DNA of 64,000 nt from Lachnospiraceae bacterium (GCA_015057585.1 SVEF01000007.1:62001-126000), one strand, 5' to 3'. Counted from the stretch's first letter, positions 43,624 through 54,135 are shown. Numbers and translations: made by a program. Notes: a model not told the origin generated them from the sequence alone.

Positions 43624-43675
43624 AAAATCCATGAAACCAATCTGAAAAATCAGACGGGATTTCATGGATTTTTTT
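43624..43675 (+). terminator. Terminator after the MerR gene
   Basis: AATCCATGAAA pairs with TTTCATGGATT, followed by seven T. Confidence 0.85.
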
Positions 43676-43790
43676 ATTTCGCTTCTTGACCTTGACAGTA
43701 TGTCATAGTGTATAGTTTTGTTCATAAGGAAGATTTCTTTTTGTGCAATATGTACAAAAAAGAAAGGAAAGAATGAGGAGGTAATAAGAG

Positions 43791-46700
43791 ATGAAGAGAC
43801 ATTCATTTCGTCGTCTTTTGGCAGCGGGGCTTGCGCTTGCCCTTATCATGACCGGTACAGGTTTTGGTATGGCGGCACCGGTATTTGCGGCAGACGACAG
43901 AAAAATTGACGTTTGGGATTTTGGCGGAGTAGAAGAGACAGATGCCGCAAAGTACACAAACAACATTACAACTGCAGGCTGGGATGCCTATGAAAATCTT
44001 GGGGCAGACGGTAAATTTGCAGCAAACAGCACAGCTGTGTTTGGGGATTTAACAATTACAATGAATGCAAATGACCGTTTGTATTCCGGCATCGGCACAA
44101 AGAACTACGGTTCGAGCAGTTATGCAACCACGGACTTTGGCGACGGTTACGTGGCGAACGGTATGTATTACTGTAACGGTACCGGTGGTGCAAGCAGAAG
44201 ATATTTGACGATTGCCAATGTGCAGGCAGGCGATAAGATTATTGTCTATATGGGAGCACACAGCGGCGAAGATAATCTGGTATTTGAATATCAGGGAGCA
44301 GAAGGAACGCAGGCAGATAAGCACGCGTACGAAAAGGTATTTACCAAGCATGTGTTTGTGGCACAGTATTCCGGTACCTATAAAATCTGGACCGAAGGCA
44401 CGGCAAAGACGGCATTTAACCGTGTGGTAAGAATGCCGGGCGTGGTTGTATCCGGAACGATTGACGCAGGTGCGTTTGACCTTGCCGGAACGACACTTAG
44501 TTTTGTAAACAACGAAACAAATGTTGAGACACCGGTGGCTGTGACAGACGGAACGTTTACCGTTAATCTGGCGGCAGGATATGAATACACAGCGGTACTT
44601 TCCGGTGTGACCGGTATTGGTTTTACGAATGCATCTAAACTGGTGAAAGTCACCGAAGAAGATGTATTAAAAGAGATCAAGGATGTTAAGCTTGTAGTGG
44701 AAACAAAGTCGGTGTATGACTATACCGGAAAGATTACCGGATTTGCGGAAGGATATGATATTTCAAAATTAGCCATTCGCCTTTTGGCTCCGGCAGATAC
44801 TACATTTACGGATGTAAATCTGACTATTAATGCGGATCTTACATTCAAGGCTTCTTTAGAACCTGACGTAGAGTATACACTGGAGCTTTCCGGTGTGAAC
44901 GATTATGAAATTGTAAACGGAATTGCAGTAAAAGATAACCAGAATTTGAATAAGAACATCGAAGTGGCAACCAGAGCGGGACATAAAGTGAGCGGCGGTT
45001 TCCTTGGATGTGAGGCAAAGGATGTGACAGGGGTAGAGTTTATCCACGAAGAGGATGGCTATACCTACACGGGTACCGTGACAGCAGGCGGCTATACGGC
45101 GACCTTAAGAGACGGTGCCTATCGGATTGTAATTACTTCCGCAACCCACAAAACCTCTACCCACGTGGTGATAAACGGTGCAGAGGTAACAAAGGATATC
45201 ATGGCGGTGCTGATTACGGAACCGGTAGTAACATTGGAACGTGTGGATACGATTTATGTCGGTTATCCGGACAAAACACCAAATTATGATACGATAAAAG
45301 AAGCAGTAGCGGCAGCGACAGCAATGAATCCGAAGAGTGAAGCAGAAAGAATTACGATTTCTATCGCTCCGGGTACATACAGAGAGCAGATTGTCGTAAA
45401 AACACCATACATTTCTTTTGTAAATGAGACAAACAAAGAAGTTCTCTTAACCTGGTACTACGGTATCGGCTATAAATATTACAGTGCAGATGCGAGCGGA
45501 TTTTACAATCCGGAAAATGCATACGATAAGTATGCAAGAAACATTGCGGCAAATTGGGGTGTTGCAGTCAAGATTGACAAGACGGCAACGGCATTCAGGG
45601 CGGACGGAATTACATTTGAAAACTCCTTTAACCGTTATATTACGGATGAAGAAATCGAAGATGGTGTCGTTTGCGACACTTGTCTGTTTGTACGTAAATA
45701 CGGTGCGGATGTGACTTCAAAGGCAGCAACCGAGCGGGCAGCAGCGATTTATGTGGCAGGTGACGGTTCTGAATTTGTGAATTGTTCTTTCTTGAGCAGC
45801 CAGGATACGCTCTATACAGCTGCGGACGCATACTTTAAGGATTGTTTCATTGAAGGCAATACCGATTTCATCTTCGGTTCCGGGGATGTTGTATTCGATA
45901 CCTGCGAAATCAGTCTTTACGGTTACAGCACAGGGGCAGTGGCAGGCTATATTACGGCGGCAAGAACCGATTCTTCCACAAGCGGCACAACAAACGGCTA
46001 CCTGTTCCGTAACTGTGTCATTACCGCAGACTCTCTTCCGGTGGTAAACGGATATTACTTCGGAAGACCTTGGGGTGCGGATGCCAAGGTGAGATTTGAA
46101 AATACAAAGGTGGCAGACCTTGCACTGGTGAATGCCGCAGGATGGACACAGATGAGCGGAAATCAGCCGGAAAAGGCAAACTTTGCAGAATATAACACAA
46201 CAGATTTAACAGGAAATAAAGCAGATGTGACAAAGAGAACTGCAGGAACCGTACAGGAAACTGCTGTGACATTTGATTACGGGAAATTCCTCGGTTTTAC
46301 GCCGGTGAATGCAGTGGATACCGGAACAACGGTAGCGTTTGCAACGGCACCGTACCTTGTGGACAATGGTGACATTAATGCACCAAAGCCGGGACATACC
46401 CTGACGGCATGTTATTCTCTTGGTGCAGAAGATGCAAACGATGCTTCCGTTATCCGGTGGTATCGTGTCGTAAATGGTGAGGCAACACTAATCAAAATTT
46501 CTTCCGCGGTGACGGATGCAACATATCAGATTACGGAAGAAGATATCGGAGCAAAGATTAAGGTATCCGTCACTCCGGTAAATACGGCAAATGTTGCAGG
46601 AGAAGCAAAGGATTCCGCAGAAACGGAAACCGTACGCGAAGGCTATGACAATCCGGATGCGACAAAGGCAGAGGCAGTGCTTGGCGAGGGCATCAATGTA

Positions 46701-49514
46701 TATCTGGCCGGCGACTCGACCGTAAAGGATTATTCCGCAGAAGGTATGTACAACAAGGGAGCTAACCAGACCGAAGGCTCCTGGGGCGAATATCTTGCAG
46801 AGTTCTTAAATGAAGACCTGGTAACAGTAGTGAATTATGCAAACGGCGGAAGAAGTACAAGAAACTTCATCAACGAAGGTTCGCTTGACAAGATTGCAGA
46901 AACCATCAAGGAAGGCGATTATCTGTTTATCCAGTTTGCACACAACGACTGTTCTAATACAAGCGGTCATCTGGAAGACCGGTTTGTACCGCTTGGTACA
47001 CCGGATGCAAACGGTATTTATCCGGTGACGGCAGGCGAGAAGGTGGCAACACCTGCTTCCCTGCAGAGTAAGTATGGCGATGAATTTTATTCCTATGACT
47101 GTGGCGGAACCTTCAAATGGTACCTGTTACAGTATGTTAACGTAGCAAGAGAGGCGGGGGCAATTCCGGTACTGGTGACTGCGGTTTCCAGACTGAATTT
47201 TGATGCTGAGGGCAATATTGTACCGAAACACGATGCTACCGATACCACGACGGGTACGCAGGTGACTTCCGGAAATGCCTACGTGGAGGCAGTAAAGCAG
47301 CTCGCAGAAGAGGAAAAGGTACTCTTAATCGATGCGACCGAATTGACGAAGCAGATGTACGAAGCGGCGTATAAAGCAGACCAGGCAATCAGCGCCGACG
47401 GAAAGACTTCTCCGCTTGCAAAGCAGGCGTTGACACCGGGGGACAATACACACAGCAGCAAACTCGGTGGCTTTATCAGTGCCGCATATATTGCACAGGC
47501 GGTACAGAAACTGGATTGTACACTGAGCATTGCCGTACAGGCTCCAAGTCAGGTGCTTGGCGAAACTCCAAAGGGAGAAAATGAATTTGTGATGAGCGGA
47601 AACGGTACATTTACAGCATATTCTGCAGATGCTGACGGAACATTTGATACAAAGAGCGAATACTGGAGCCGCGTGGGCCAGACTTTGGTCGAAGAGATTG
47701 CACTTGAGGCAGAAAAACTGGCAGGAACTTATACAAAGTCAACGCTTTGGGTGATTGGTGATTCGACGGTATGCGGATTTACCGACAATTATTTCTATCC
47801 TCGTTACGGCTACGGAACACAGTTGTTGGAATATTTCAGTGCAGAGAGATTTGAGTTACAGAACCTTGCCTTATCCGGAAGAAGTTCTTTAAGTTTTCTT
47901 TCCGAGGCAAATTATAAGACTTTGACAGAAGGTATGCAAAGCGGTGATGTTCTTATCATCGGCTTTGGTCATAATGATGAAAAGACAGAAACGGCAAGAT
48001 ACACCAATCCAAACGGTGATTATAAGACAGCAGGAAGCTTTGCTTACAACCTGTATGAAAATTATGTAAAGCCGGCAAAGGAAAAAGGAGTAACGGTAAT
48101 TCTTTGTACTCCGATTGTCAGACGTACACCGGACGGAGTGTGGAACAATTCTTATCTCCATATTACAGCGGATTCCAACGGATTTGCCGGTGGTGATTAT
48201 GCGGAAGCAATCCGGAAACTCGGAAAGGATACCAATACGGCAGTTGTCGATATGACATCCTTAACCAAGGAAGTTTATGACAGTCTCGGAGCAGAGGGAA
48301 CGTTAGAACTGCATGCGTGGTCATCCTCTAAGCCGGGTAGCGTAGATAATACGCATACGAACATTTGGGGGGCAAAGTACAATGCCTATTTGCTTGCAAA
48401 GGCTGTAAAAGCAATGAATCTGGCCGGTATTTCCGAATATATCGGTGATGTCGGTGCGGCTCCGGCAAAGGCGGATACCCTGGTATCCAATCCGGATTAT
48501 GTGGAACCGACCTATGACGGAAGTAACCTGGCACAGAGTGAACTCTGGGCAGATTACGGTATCTTTAAGGGAACGGTGTTTGGCGATGTCGGCGGAACTC
48601 CAAGTACGAAAAACCAGATACTTGAGACCGATGCAAACGGTAACATGCATATTGCAGTAGCGAATAACAAGGGCAAGATTGCAAGTACAACAGACGGTAT
48701 TGCCATGTATTATTACAGGATTCCTTCCGATGCTACGTTTACATTGAGCGCGGATATGACAATTAATGCATTTGATTTGAACAATCAGGTGGCGTTTGGG
48801 CTCATGGCAAGAGATGCAATGTACATTGACGTAAATTCGAAGGACTTTAACGGCGACAGTGTCAATGCGGCTTTCTTCAGACTGGCGGATATGTCGACAG
48901 GTAAGGCATATAACTGCTATGCAAGAAAGGACGGCAAGATTGTGGCAGGAGGTACCCTGACACATACTTATGAACCGGGTGATACGGTGAAACTAGAACT
49001 TTCCGGTACGGCAGACGGTTATGCTACAACCATCGGAAAAGAAACAACCGTAACCGGCGGCTTTGATTTCAAGTTAACAAGCTTTGATGCAGATTATGTG
49101 TACATCGGTATGTTTGCAGCAAGAAATGCAGATGTGACATTCAGTAACATCAAACTGATTGTAAACGGAAAAGAAGTGGATATCTTCGGTGGCGGAAGCG
49201 ATGCGCCGGAGGCAAGCGGTGAAGTCTATGTCGTACAAAAGGGTGATACCCTGCGTAAGATAGCAAAGGCATATGGTGTTTCCGTACAGGAGATTCTTGC
49301 TGTCAATGAAATTTCCAATCCGGATGAAATCCGGAAGGGCATGGAACTGTATCTTCCAAAGGTAGAAACCGAAAAGCGTTATATTGTGCAGAGAGGGGAT
49401 ACGTTAAAGAAGATTGCAAAGGCACATGGTTGTACGGTGGCAGACATCTTAAAGAAGAACACCTTTAAGAATCCGGATGTCATTGTAACGGGCGATATTA
49501 TTTATCTTCCGTAA
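43791..49514 (+). CDS. Secreted multidomain pectin esterase: pectin methylesterase, two SGNH esterases, two LysM
   Basis: A 1907-aa extracellular protein; ATG follows GAGGAGG. A signal peptide (MKRHSFRRLLAAGLALALIM start, cleavage likely after APVFA near 33) is followed by beta-sandwich/carbohydrate-binding-like regions to ~480. A CE8 pectin methylesterase spans about 485-795 (GTYREQI, SSQDTLYT, GNTDFIFGSGDVVFD, YFGRPWG). An SGNH/CE12-type domain follows (GDSTVKDYS near 970, QFAHND), then a second (VIGDSTVCGF near 1320, GFGHNDEKT, DNTHTN). A laminin-G/concanavalin-like domain runs ~1600-1800, and two LysM repeats (VVQKGDTLRKIA ~1813, IVQRGDTLKKIA ~1865) would attach it to peptidoglycan. It would strip methyl and acetyl groups from pectin. 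Confidence 0.92.
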   Translation: MKRHSFRRLLAAGLALALIMTGTGFGMAAPVFAADDRKIDVWDFGGVEETDAAKYTNNITTAGWDAYENLGADGKFAANSTAVFGDLTITMNANDRLYSGIGTKNYGSSSYATTDFGDGYVANGMYYCNGTGGASRRYLTIANVQAGDKIIVYMGAHSGEDNLVFEYQGAEGTQADKHAYEKVFTKHVFVAQYSGTYKIWTEGTAKTAFNRVVRMPGVVVSGTIDAGAFDLAGTTLSFVNNETNVETPVAVTDGTFTVNLAAGYEYTAVLSGVTGIGFTNASKLVKVTEEDVLKEIKDVKLVVETKSVYDYTGKITGFAEGYDISKLAIRLLAPADTTFTDVNLTINADLTFKASLEPDVEYTLELSGVNDYEIVNGIAVKDNQNLNKNIEVATRAGHKVSGGFLGCEAKDVTGVEFIHEEDGYTYTGTVTAGGYTATLRDGAYRIVITSATHKTSTHVVINGAEVTKDIMAVLITEPVVTLERVDTIYVGYPDKTPNYDTIKEAVAAATAMNPKSEAERITISIAPGTYREQIVVKTPYISFVNETNKEVLLTWYYGIGYKYYSADASGFYNPENAYDKYARNIAANWGVAVKIDKTATAFRADGITFENSFNRYITDEEIEDGVVCDTCLFVRKYGADVTSKAATERAAAIYVAGDGSEFVNCSFLSSQDTLYTAADAYFKDCFIEGNTDFIFGSGDVVFDTCEISLYGYSTGAVAGYITAARTDSSTSGTTNGYLFRNCVITADSLPVVNGYYFGRPWGADAKVRFENTKVADLALVNAAGWTQMSGNQPEKANFAEYNTTDLTGNKADVTKRTAGTVQETAVTFDYGKFLGFTPVNAVDTGTTVAFATAPYLVDNGDINAPKPGHTLTACYSLGAEDANDASVIRWYRVVNGEATLIKISSAVTDATYQITEEDIGAKIKVSVTPVNTANVAGEAKDSAETETVREGYDNPDATKAEAVLGEGINVYLAGDSTVKDYSAEGMYNKGANQTEGSWGEYLAEFLNEDLVTVVNYANGGRSTRNFINEGSLDKIAETIKEGDYLFIQFAHNDCSNTSGHLEDRFVPLGTPDANGIYPVTAGEKVATPASLQSKYGDEFYSYDCGGTFKWYLLQYVNVAREAGAIPVLVTAVSRLNFDAEGNIVPKHDATDTTTGTQVTSGNAYVEAVKQLAEEEKVLLIDATELTKQMYEAAYKADQAISADGKTSPLAKQALTPGDNTHSSKLGGFISAAYIAQAVQKLDCTLSIAVQAPSQVLGETPKGENEFVMSGNGTFTAYSADADGTFDTKSEYWSRVGQTLVEEIALEAEKLAGTYTKSTLWVIGDSTVCGFTDNYFYPRYGYGTQLLEYFSAERFELQNLALSGRSSLSFLSEANYKTLTEGMQSGDVLIIGFGHNDEKTETARYTNPNGDYKTAGSFAYNLYENYVKPAKEKGVTVILCTPIVRRTPDGVWNNSYLHITADSNGFAGGDYAEAIRKLGKDTNTAVVDMTSLTKEVYDSLGAEGTLELHAWSSSKPGSVDNTHTNIWGAKYNAYLLAKAVKAMNLAGISEYIGDVGAAPAKADTLVSNPDYVEPTYDGSNLAQSELWADYGIFKGTVFGDVGGTPSTKNQILETDANGNMHIAVANNKGKIASTTDGIAMYYYRIPSDATFTLSADMTINAFDLNNQVAFGLMARDAMYIDVNSKDFNGDSVNAAFFRLADMSTGKAYNCYARKDGKIVAGGTLTHTYEPGDTVKLELSGTADGYATTIGKETTVTGGFDFKLTSFDADYVYIGMFAARNADVTFSNIKLIVNGKEVDIFGGGSDAPEASGEVYVVQKGDTLRKIAKAYGVSVQEILAVNEISNPDEIRKGMELYLPKVETEKRYIVQRGDTLKKIAKAHGCTVADILKKNTFKNPDVIVTGDIIYLP

Positions 49515-49520
49515 AATAAT

Positions 49521-49583
49521 AAAAGATATATTTTGATAACTCCGTTGTCCGAGGGGCGGGAGTTTCAAAATATATCTTTTTTT
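49521..49583 (+). terminator. Long-stem terminator after the pectin esterase
   Basis: AAAAGATATATTTTGA (49521-49536) pairs with TCAAAATATATCTTTT (49565-49580), extended inward by AACTCC/GGGAGTT, then T residues. Unusually long stem; it also lies in the potential leader of the LysR gene. Confidence 0.9.
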
Positions 49584-49643
49584 ATAGAGGAAATTATGCT
49601 ACACTTTCTATGTCAGGCATACGGAAAGAAAGGGGTAATTACG

Positions 49644-50564
49644 ATGAACATTCTCCATGTAAAATACGCAGTTGAAGTAGCACAGGCAGGCTCGCTCAGT
49701 AAAGCGGCAGAAAAACTTCTGGTGGCACAGCCGAATCTGAGCCGTTCCATCAGGGAATTGGAGGCTGACCTGGGTATTACCATTTTTGAACGGACTGCAA
49801 AGGGTATGACATTGACTATGGAGGGTGATGAGTTTATCGGTTATGCAAAGAGTATTCTGTTGCAGATTGACCAGATGGAGAAGATGTATAAGGATGGTGG
49901 TGCAAAGAAACAGAAATTTTCTATTTCTGTGCCTCGTGCCTGCTATATTGCTGAGGCGTTTGTGCAGTTTTCAAAGCAACTTTCCGAAGATCCGGCAGAG
50001 ATTTTTTATAAAGAAACCAACTCCCAAAGAGTCATTACCAATATGTTGCAGCATGATTATAAGCTGGGAATTATCCGCTATGCGGAAAATTATAGTAACT
50101 TTTTTAAAGTAATGCTAGAGGAAAAGGAACTGCATGCCGAACTGGTGACAGAGTTTACTTACCGGATTTTGATGAGTAAGGACAGCCTGCTTGCGAAAAA
50201 AGAGCAGATTACCTTTGATGATTTGGCGACTTTCGTTGAAGTGGCACATGCAGACCCTTATGTACCGTCGCTTCCTTTGGCAAAAGTGGTGAAGGAAGAA
50301 TTGCCGGACAATGTACAGCGCAGAATCTTTATTTTTGAGCGTGCCAGTCAGTTTGATTTGTTGGCGGAAAATCCGGAAACGTTTATGTGGGTTTCCCCGA
50401 CACCGCAGAAGGTATTGGACCGATACGGTCTCGTAGAAAAGCAATGTGTAGAAAATAAGAAAGTTTACAAAGACATGTTGATTTATAAAAAAGGTTACAG
50501 GTTAAGTGAACTGGACCATTTGTTTATTACAGAGTTATGTAATGCAAAACGGAAATATATATAG
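49644..50564 (+). CDS. LysR-family transcriptional regulator
   Basis: A 306-aa regulator; ATG 49644 is chosen with AAAGGGG upstream. The winged helix-turn-helix is YAVEVAQAGSLSKAAEKLLV, then AQPNLSRSIRELEADLGI and FERTAKGMTLT. The C-terminal domain is a substrate-binding-protein-like effector domain, shorter in motifs than usual. LysR proteins often regulate adjacent genes; the next gene is adhE, 175 bp downstream on the same strand, so either adhE or the pectin esterase could be a target. Confidence 0.9.
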   Translation: MNILHVKYAVEVAQAGSLSKAAEKLLVAQPNLSRSIRELEADLGITIFERTAKGMTLTMEGDEFIGYAKSILLQIDQMEKMYKDGGAKKQKFSISVPRACYIAEAFVQFSKQLSEDPAEIFYKETNSQRVITNMLQHDYKLGIIRYAENYSNFFKVMLEEKELHAELVTEFTYRILMSKDSLLAKKEQITFDDLATFVEVAHADPYVPSLPLAKVVKEELPDNVQRRIFIFERASQFDLLAENPETFMWVSPTPQKVLDRYGLVEKQCVENKKVYKDMLIYKKGYRLSELDHLFITELCNAKRKYI

Positions 50565-50664
50565 AAAACAGTGTGCGAAACTATGCATAGCAATGTAAAA
50601 ACAGGGTATATCAAAAATGATATATCTGCACTAACAAATTGAGAATAGAAAAAATCACGAAACA

Positions 50665-50682
50665 TTGTTAAAATAATAACGA
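50665..50682 (+). promoter_or_regulatory. Candidate Rex operator upstream of adhE
   Basis: TTGTTAAAATAATAACGA matches the clostridial Rex site TTGTTAA-N4-TTAACAA at 12 of 14 defined positions (left half perfect, right half 5 of 7). Rex represses fermentative genes when NADH is low, and adhE is a classic target. Confidence 0.55.
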
Positions 50683-50738
50683 ACTTGAAAGGCAACATGA
50701 AAAATCTTACGTGTCAGCACGCAAATCAGGAGGTTATT

Positions 50739-53351
50739 ATGGAAAACAAGATGTATGAAATTGTGGACAGTGTAGAAAAGTTACAGGAAGCTATTGTGCG
50801 TACCAGAAAGGCACAGCAGATTTTTGCAACCTACACACAGGAACAGGTAGATAAGATTTTCCTTGCAGCAGCATCCGCGGCAAACAAAGCAAGAATTCCG
50901 CTTGCAAAGATGGCAGTGGAAGAGACCGGTATGGGCGTTGTAGAGGATAAGGTTATTAAGAATAATTACGCAGCAGAATATATTTATAATGCATATAAGG
51001 ATACCAAAACCTGCGGTATTATTGAAGAAGATAAGGCATACGGCATTAAGAAAATTGCTGAGCCGATTGGTGTGGTAGCAGCGGTTATTCCAACAACAAA
51101 CCCAACCTCTACCGCAATTTTTAAGTGCTTAATCGCCTTAAAGACAAGAAATGCAATTATCATTTCCCCGCATCCACGTGCAAAAAACTCCACGATTGCA
51201 GCAGCGAAGCTGATTTTGGAGGCGGCAGTGGCAGCGGGAGCTCCGGAAGGTATCATCGACTGGATTGATGTTCCGAGCCTTGAAATGACCAACATGGTAA
51301 TGAAGGAAGCAGATATTATCCTGGCAACCGGTGGTCCGGGCATGGTAAAGGCTGCGTACTCCTCCGGTAAGCCGGCACTTGGCGTAGGCGCAGGTAACAC
51401 ACCGGCTATCATTGATGACAGTGCAGATATTTTACTTGCAGTGAACTCGATTATCCATTCCAAGACCTTTGATAACGGTATGATTTGTGCTTCCGAGCAG
51501 TCGGTGATTGTACTCGACAGCATTTATAAAGAAGTAAAGAAGGAATTTGCAAAGAGAGGCTGTTACTTCTTAAAGGGAGACGAAGTGGACAAGGTAAGAA
51601 AGACCATTATCATCAACGGTTCCTTAAATGCAAAGATTGTTGGTCAGAAGGCGGCAAAGATTGCAGAGCTTGCCGGAGTGACAGTTCCGGAAGAGACCAA
51701 GATTTTAATCGGTGAAGTAGAAAGCGTAGAGCTTTCCGAAGAGTTTGCACACGAAAAGCTGTCTCCTGTACTTGCCATGTACAAGGCAAAGACCTTCGCA
51801 GAGGCAGTGGAAAAGGCAGAGCACTTAGTAGCCGACGGTGGTTACGGCCATACTTCTTCCCTTTATGTCAATGAAGTGACAGAAACAGACAAAATTAACG
51901 AATTTGCGGCACGCATGAAGACCTGTCGTATCTTAGTAAATACCCCTTCTTCCCACGGTGGTATCGGTGACCTTTATAACTTTAAGTTAGCTCCGTCTCT
52001 TACCCTGGGCTGTGGTTCCTGGGGCGGAAACTCCGTATCGGAAAACGTTGGCGTAAAGCATCTGATTAACATCAAGACAGTAGCAGAAAGAAGGGAAAAT
52101 ATGTTGTGGTTCCGCGCACCGGAAAAGATTTATATTAAGAAGGGTTGTCTGCCGGTAGCTCTTGATGAGTTAAAGACCGTAATGGGCAAGAAGAGAGCGT
52201 TTATTGTAACAGACACCTTCCTTTATGAGAATGGATATACAAAGCCGATTACCGATAAGTTAGATGAAATGGGTATTGCCCATATGACATTCTTTAATGT
52301 AGCTCCGGACCCGACTCTTGGCTGTGCCAAGGAAGGTGCTGCACAGATGGCAGCCTTTAAGCCGGATACCATTATTGCACTTGGCGGTGGTTCTGCTATG
52401 GACGCTGCAAAGATTATGTGGGTACTTTACGAGCATCCGGAAGCAGACTTTATGGATATGGCAATGCGATTTATCGATATCCGTAAGAGAGTTTACACCT
52501 TCCCGAAGATGGGTGCAAAGGCATACTTTGTTGCAATTCCGACTTCCGCAGGCACCGGCTCTGAAGTAACACCGTTTGCCGTTATCACGGATGAAGCAAC
52601 CGGTGTTAAGTATCCGCTTGCTGACTATGAATTGCTTCCGAACATGGCAATCGTAGACACCGATTTCCACATGTCCGCACCAAAGGGTCTGACAGCAGCA
52701 TCCGGTATTGATGCGGTAACCCATGCGCTGGAGGCTTATGCAGCAATGCTTGCAACCGACTATACCGATGGTCTTGCCCTAAAGGCATTAAAGACAATCT
52801 TTGAATATTTGCCACGTGCTTATGCAAACGGACAGACGGATGTGGAAGCCAGAGAAAAGATGGCAAACGCAGCAACCATGGCAGGTATGGCATTCGCAAA
52901 TGCATTCCTTGGTGTTTGTCACTCCATGGCACACAAGCTCGGTGCGTTCCATCACTTACCGCACGGCGTGGCAAATGCGCTGATGATTGAAGAGGTTCTT
53001 CGTTTCAACGCAGACGAAGCACCTGCAAAGATGGGTACCTTCTCCCAGTACGATCATCCGCACACCCTGGCACGTTATGCAGAGGTGGCAGATTACCTTG
53101 GCATCAAGGGTAAGAACGATACAGAAAAATTAGAAGGTCTCATTGCAAAAATCAATGAATTAAAGGCAACCGTTGGTATTAAGGAAACTATCAGGGATTA
53201 CGGTATTGATGAAAAGGACTTCCTTGAAAACCTTGACGAAATGGTAGAGCAGGCATTTGATGACCAGTGTACCGGTGCGAACCCAAGATACCCGCTGATG
53301 AGTGAAATCAAGCAGATGTATCTGAACGCATATTACGGAAAAAGAGCATAA
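50739..53351 (+). CDS. adhE: Bifunctional acetaldehyde-CoA/alcohol dehydrogenase
   Basis: An 870-aa AdhE converting acetyl-CoA to ethanol with two NADH. ATG 50739 follows CAGGAGG; in-frame ATGs upstream have no box. The N-terminal aldehyde dehydrogenase half shows IPTTNPTSTAIFKCL and the catalytic cysteine in NGMICASEQSVIV. The C-terminal iron-dependent alcohol dehydrogenase shows LGGGSAMDAAKIMW, PTSAGTGSEVTPF and the metal histidines in GVCHSMAHKLGAFHHLPHG. Such proteins assemble into spirosomes. Expected to be redox controlled through the upstream Rex-like site. Confidence 0.97.
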   Translation: MENKMYEIVDSVEKLQEAIVRTRKAQQIFATYTQEQVDKIFLAAASAANKARIPLAKMAVEETGMGVVEDKVIKNNYAAEYIYNAYKDTKTCGIIEEDKAYGIKKIAEPIGVVAAVIPTTNPTSTAIFKCLIALKTRNAIIISPHPRAKNSTIAAAKLILEAAVAAGAPEGIIDWIDVPSLEMTNMVMKEADIILATGGPGMVKAAYSSGKPALGVGAGNTPAIIDDSADILLAVNSIIHSKTFDNGMICASEQSVIVLDSIYKEVKKEFAKRGCYFLKGDEVDKVRKTIIINGSLNAKIVGQKAAKIAELAGVTVPEETKILIGEVESVELSEEFAHEKLSPVLAMYKAKTFAEAVEKAEHLVADGGYGHTSSLYVNEVTETDKINEFAARMKTCRILVNTPSSHGGIGDLYNFKLAPSLTLGCGSWGGNSVSENVGVKHLINIKTVAERRENMLWFRAPEKIYIKKGCLPVALDELKTVMGKKRAFIVTDTFLYENGYTKPITDKLDEMGIAHMTFFNVAPDPTLGCAKEGAAQMAAFKPDTIIALGGGSAMDAAKIMWVLYEHPEADFMDMAMRFIDIRKRVYTFPKMGAKAYFVAIPTSAGTGSEVTPFAVITDEATGVKYPLADYELLPNMAIVDTDFHMSAPKGLTAASGIDAVTHALEAYAAMLATDYTDGLALKALKTIFEYLPRAYANGQTDVEAREKMANAATMAGMAFANAFLGVCHSMAHKLGAFHHLPHGVANALMIEEVLRFNADEAPAKMGTFSQYDHPHTLARYAEVADYLGIKGKNDTEKLEGLIAKINELKATVGIKETIRDYGIDEKDFLENLDEMVEQAFDDQCTGANPRYPLMSEIKQMYLNAYYGKRA

Positions 53352-53366
53352 GGGGAGGAAATGACG

Positions 53367-54116
53367 ATGAATTTGGAACGTGTGATTGCAGTAAGAAACA
53401 ATAAGACAATTTACCGTGACGGTGATAAGTGCGTCAAGGTATTTGATGAAAATTATTCCAAGGCCGATGTGTTGAATGAGGCACTCAATCAGGCCAGAAT
53501 CGAAGAAACCGGATTAAACATTCCAAAGGTACTCGAGGTTACAATGGTAGATGGTAAATGGGCGATTGTTACCGAGTATATCAAGGGCAAGACACTGGCT
53601 CAGCTGATGCAGGAAAATCCGGCAAAGAAGTACGAATACATTGAACTTCTGGTAGAGTTACAGTTAAATGTTCAGTCTAAGACCTGTCCGCTGTTAAACA
53701 AGTTAAAGGATAAGATGGTACGCAAAATCAGCATGTCCGAATTGGATGCCACAACACGCTATGATTTGCACACACGTCTGGAAGGTATGCCAAAGCACAA
53801 TAAGGTATGCCACGGTGATTTCAATCCGTCCAACGTAATTATCGCGGAAGACGGCACTCCGTACATTCTTGACTGGGCACATGCCACACAGGGGAATGCT
53901 TCCGCAGATGCTGCAAGAACTTATCTTTTGTTCTGGTTAAACGGTGACATTGACGGAGCAAAGTTCTATCTTGACATGTTCTGCAAAAAGAGCGATACAG
54001 CTAAGCAGTACGTACAGAAGTGGATGCCGATTGTAGCAGCATCCCAGTCGGTCAAGGGAAATGAAAAAGAACGTGAATTCTTACTCTCCTGGGTAAGTGT
54101 AGTAGATTACGAATAG
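53367..54116 (+). CDS. Aminoglycoside phosphotransferase-like kinase
   Basis: A 249-aa protein with the APH/choline kinase fold. ATG 53367 is preferred to ATG 53361 because of spacing from GGGGAGG. The catalytic loop is VCHGDFNPSNVII, and the metal site is ILDWAHATQG. The N-terminal part has RNNKTIYRDGDKCVKVF, containing the ATP-binding lysine. Members phosphorylate small molecules or fructosamines; the substrate is unknown. It lies 9-15 bp after adhE and just before the ferredoxin-like genes, so it belongs to this redox operon; true antibiotic resistance is not implied. Confidence 0.8.
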   Translation: MNLERVIAVRNNKTIYRDGDKCVKVFDENYSKADVLNEALNQARIEETGLNIPKVLEVTMVDGKWAIVTEYIKGKTLAQLMQENPAKKYEYIELLVELQLNVQSKTCPLLNKLKDKMVRKISMSELDATTRYDLHTRLEGMPKHNKVCHGDFNPSNVIIAEDGTPYILDWAHATQGNASADAARTYLLFWLNGDIDGAKFYLDMFCKKSDTAKQYVQKWMPIVAASQSVKGNEKEREFLLSWVSVVDYE

Positions 54117-54135
54117 AGAAACGGAGGAAATAAAA

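Noticed and set aside
53367-54116. An aminoglycoside resistance gene
   Set aside because: The APH fold is shared by many small-molecule kinases, and the gene is embedded in a redox operon with no sign of mobility.
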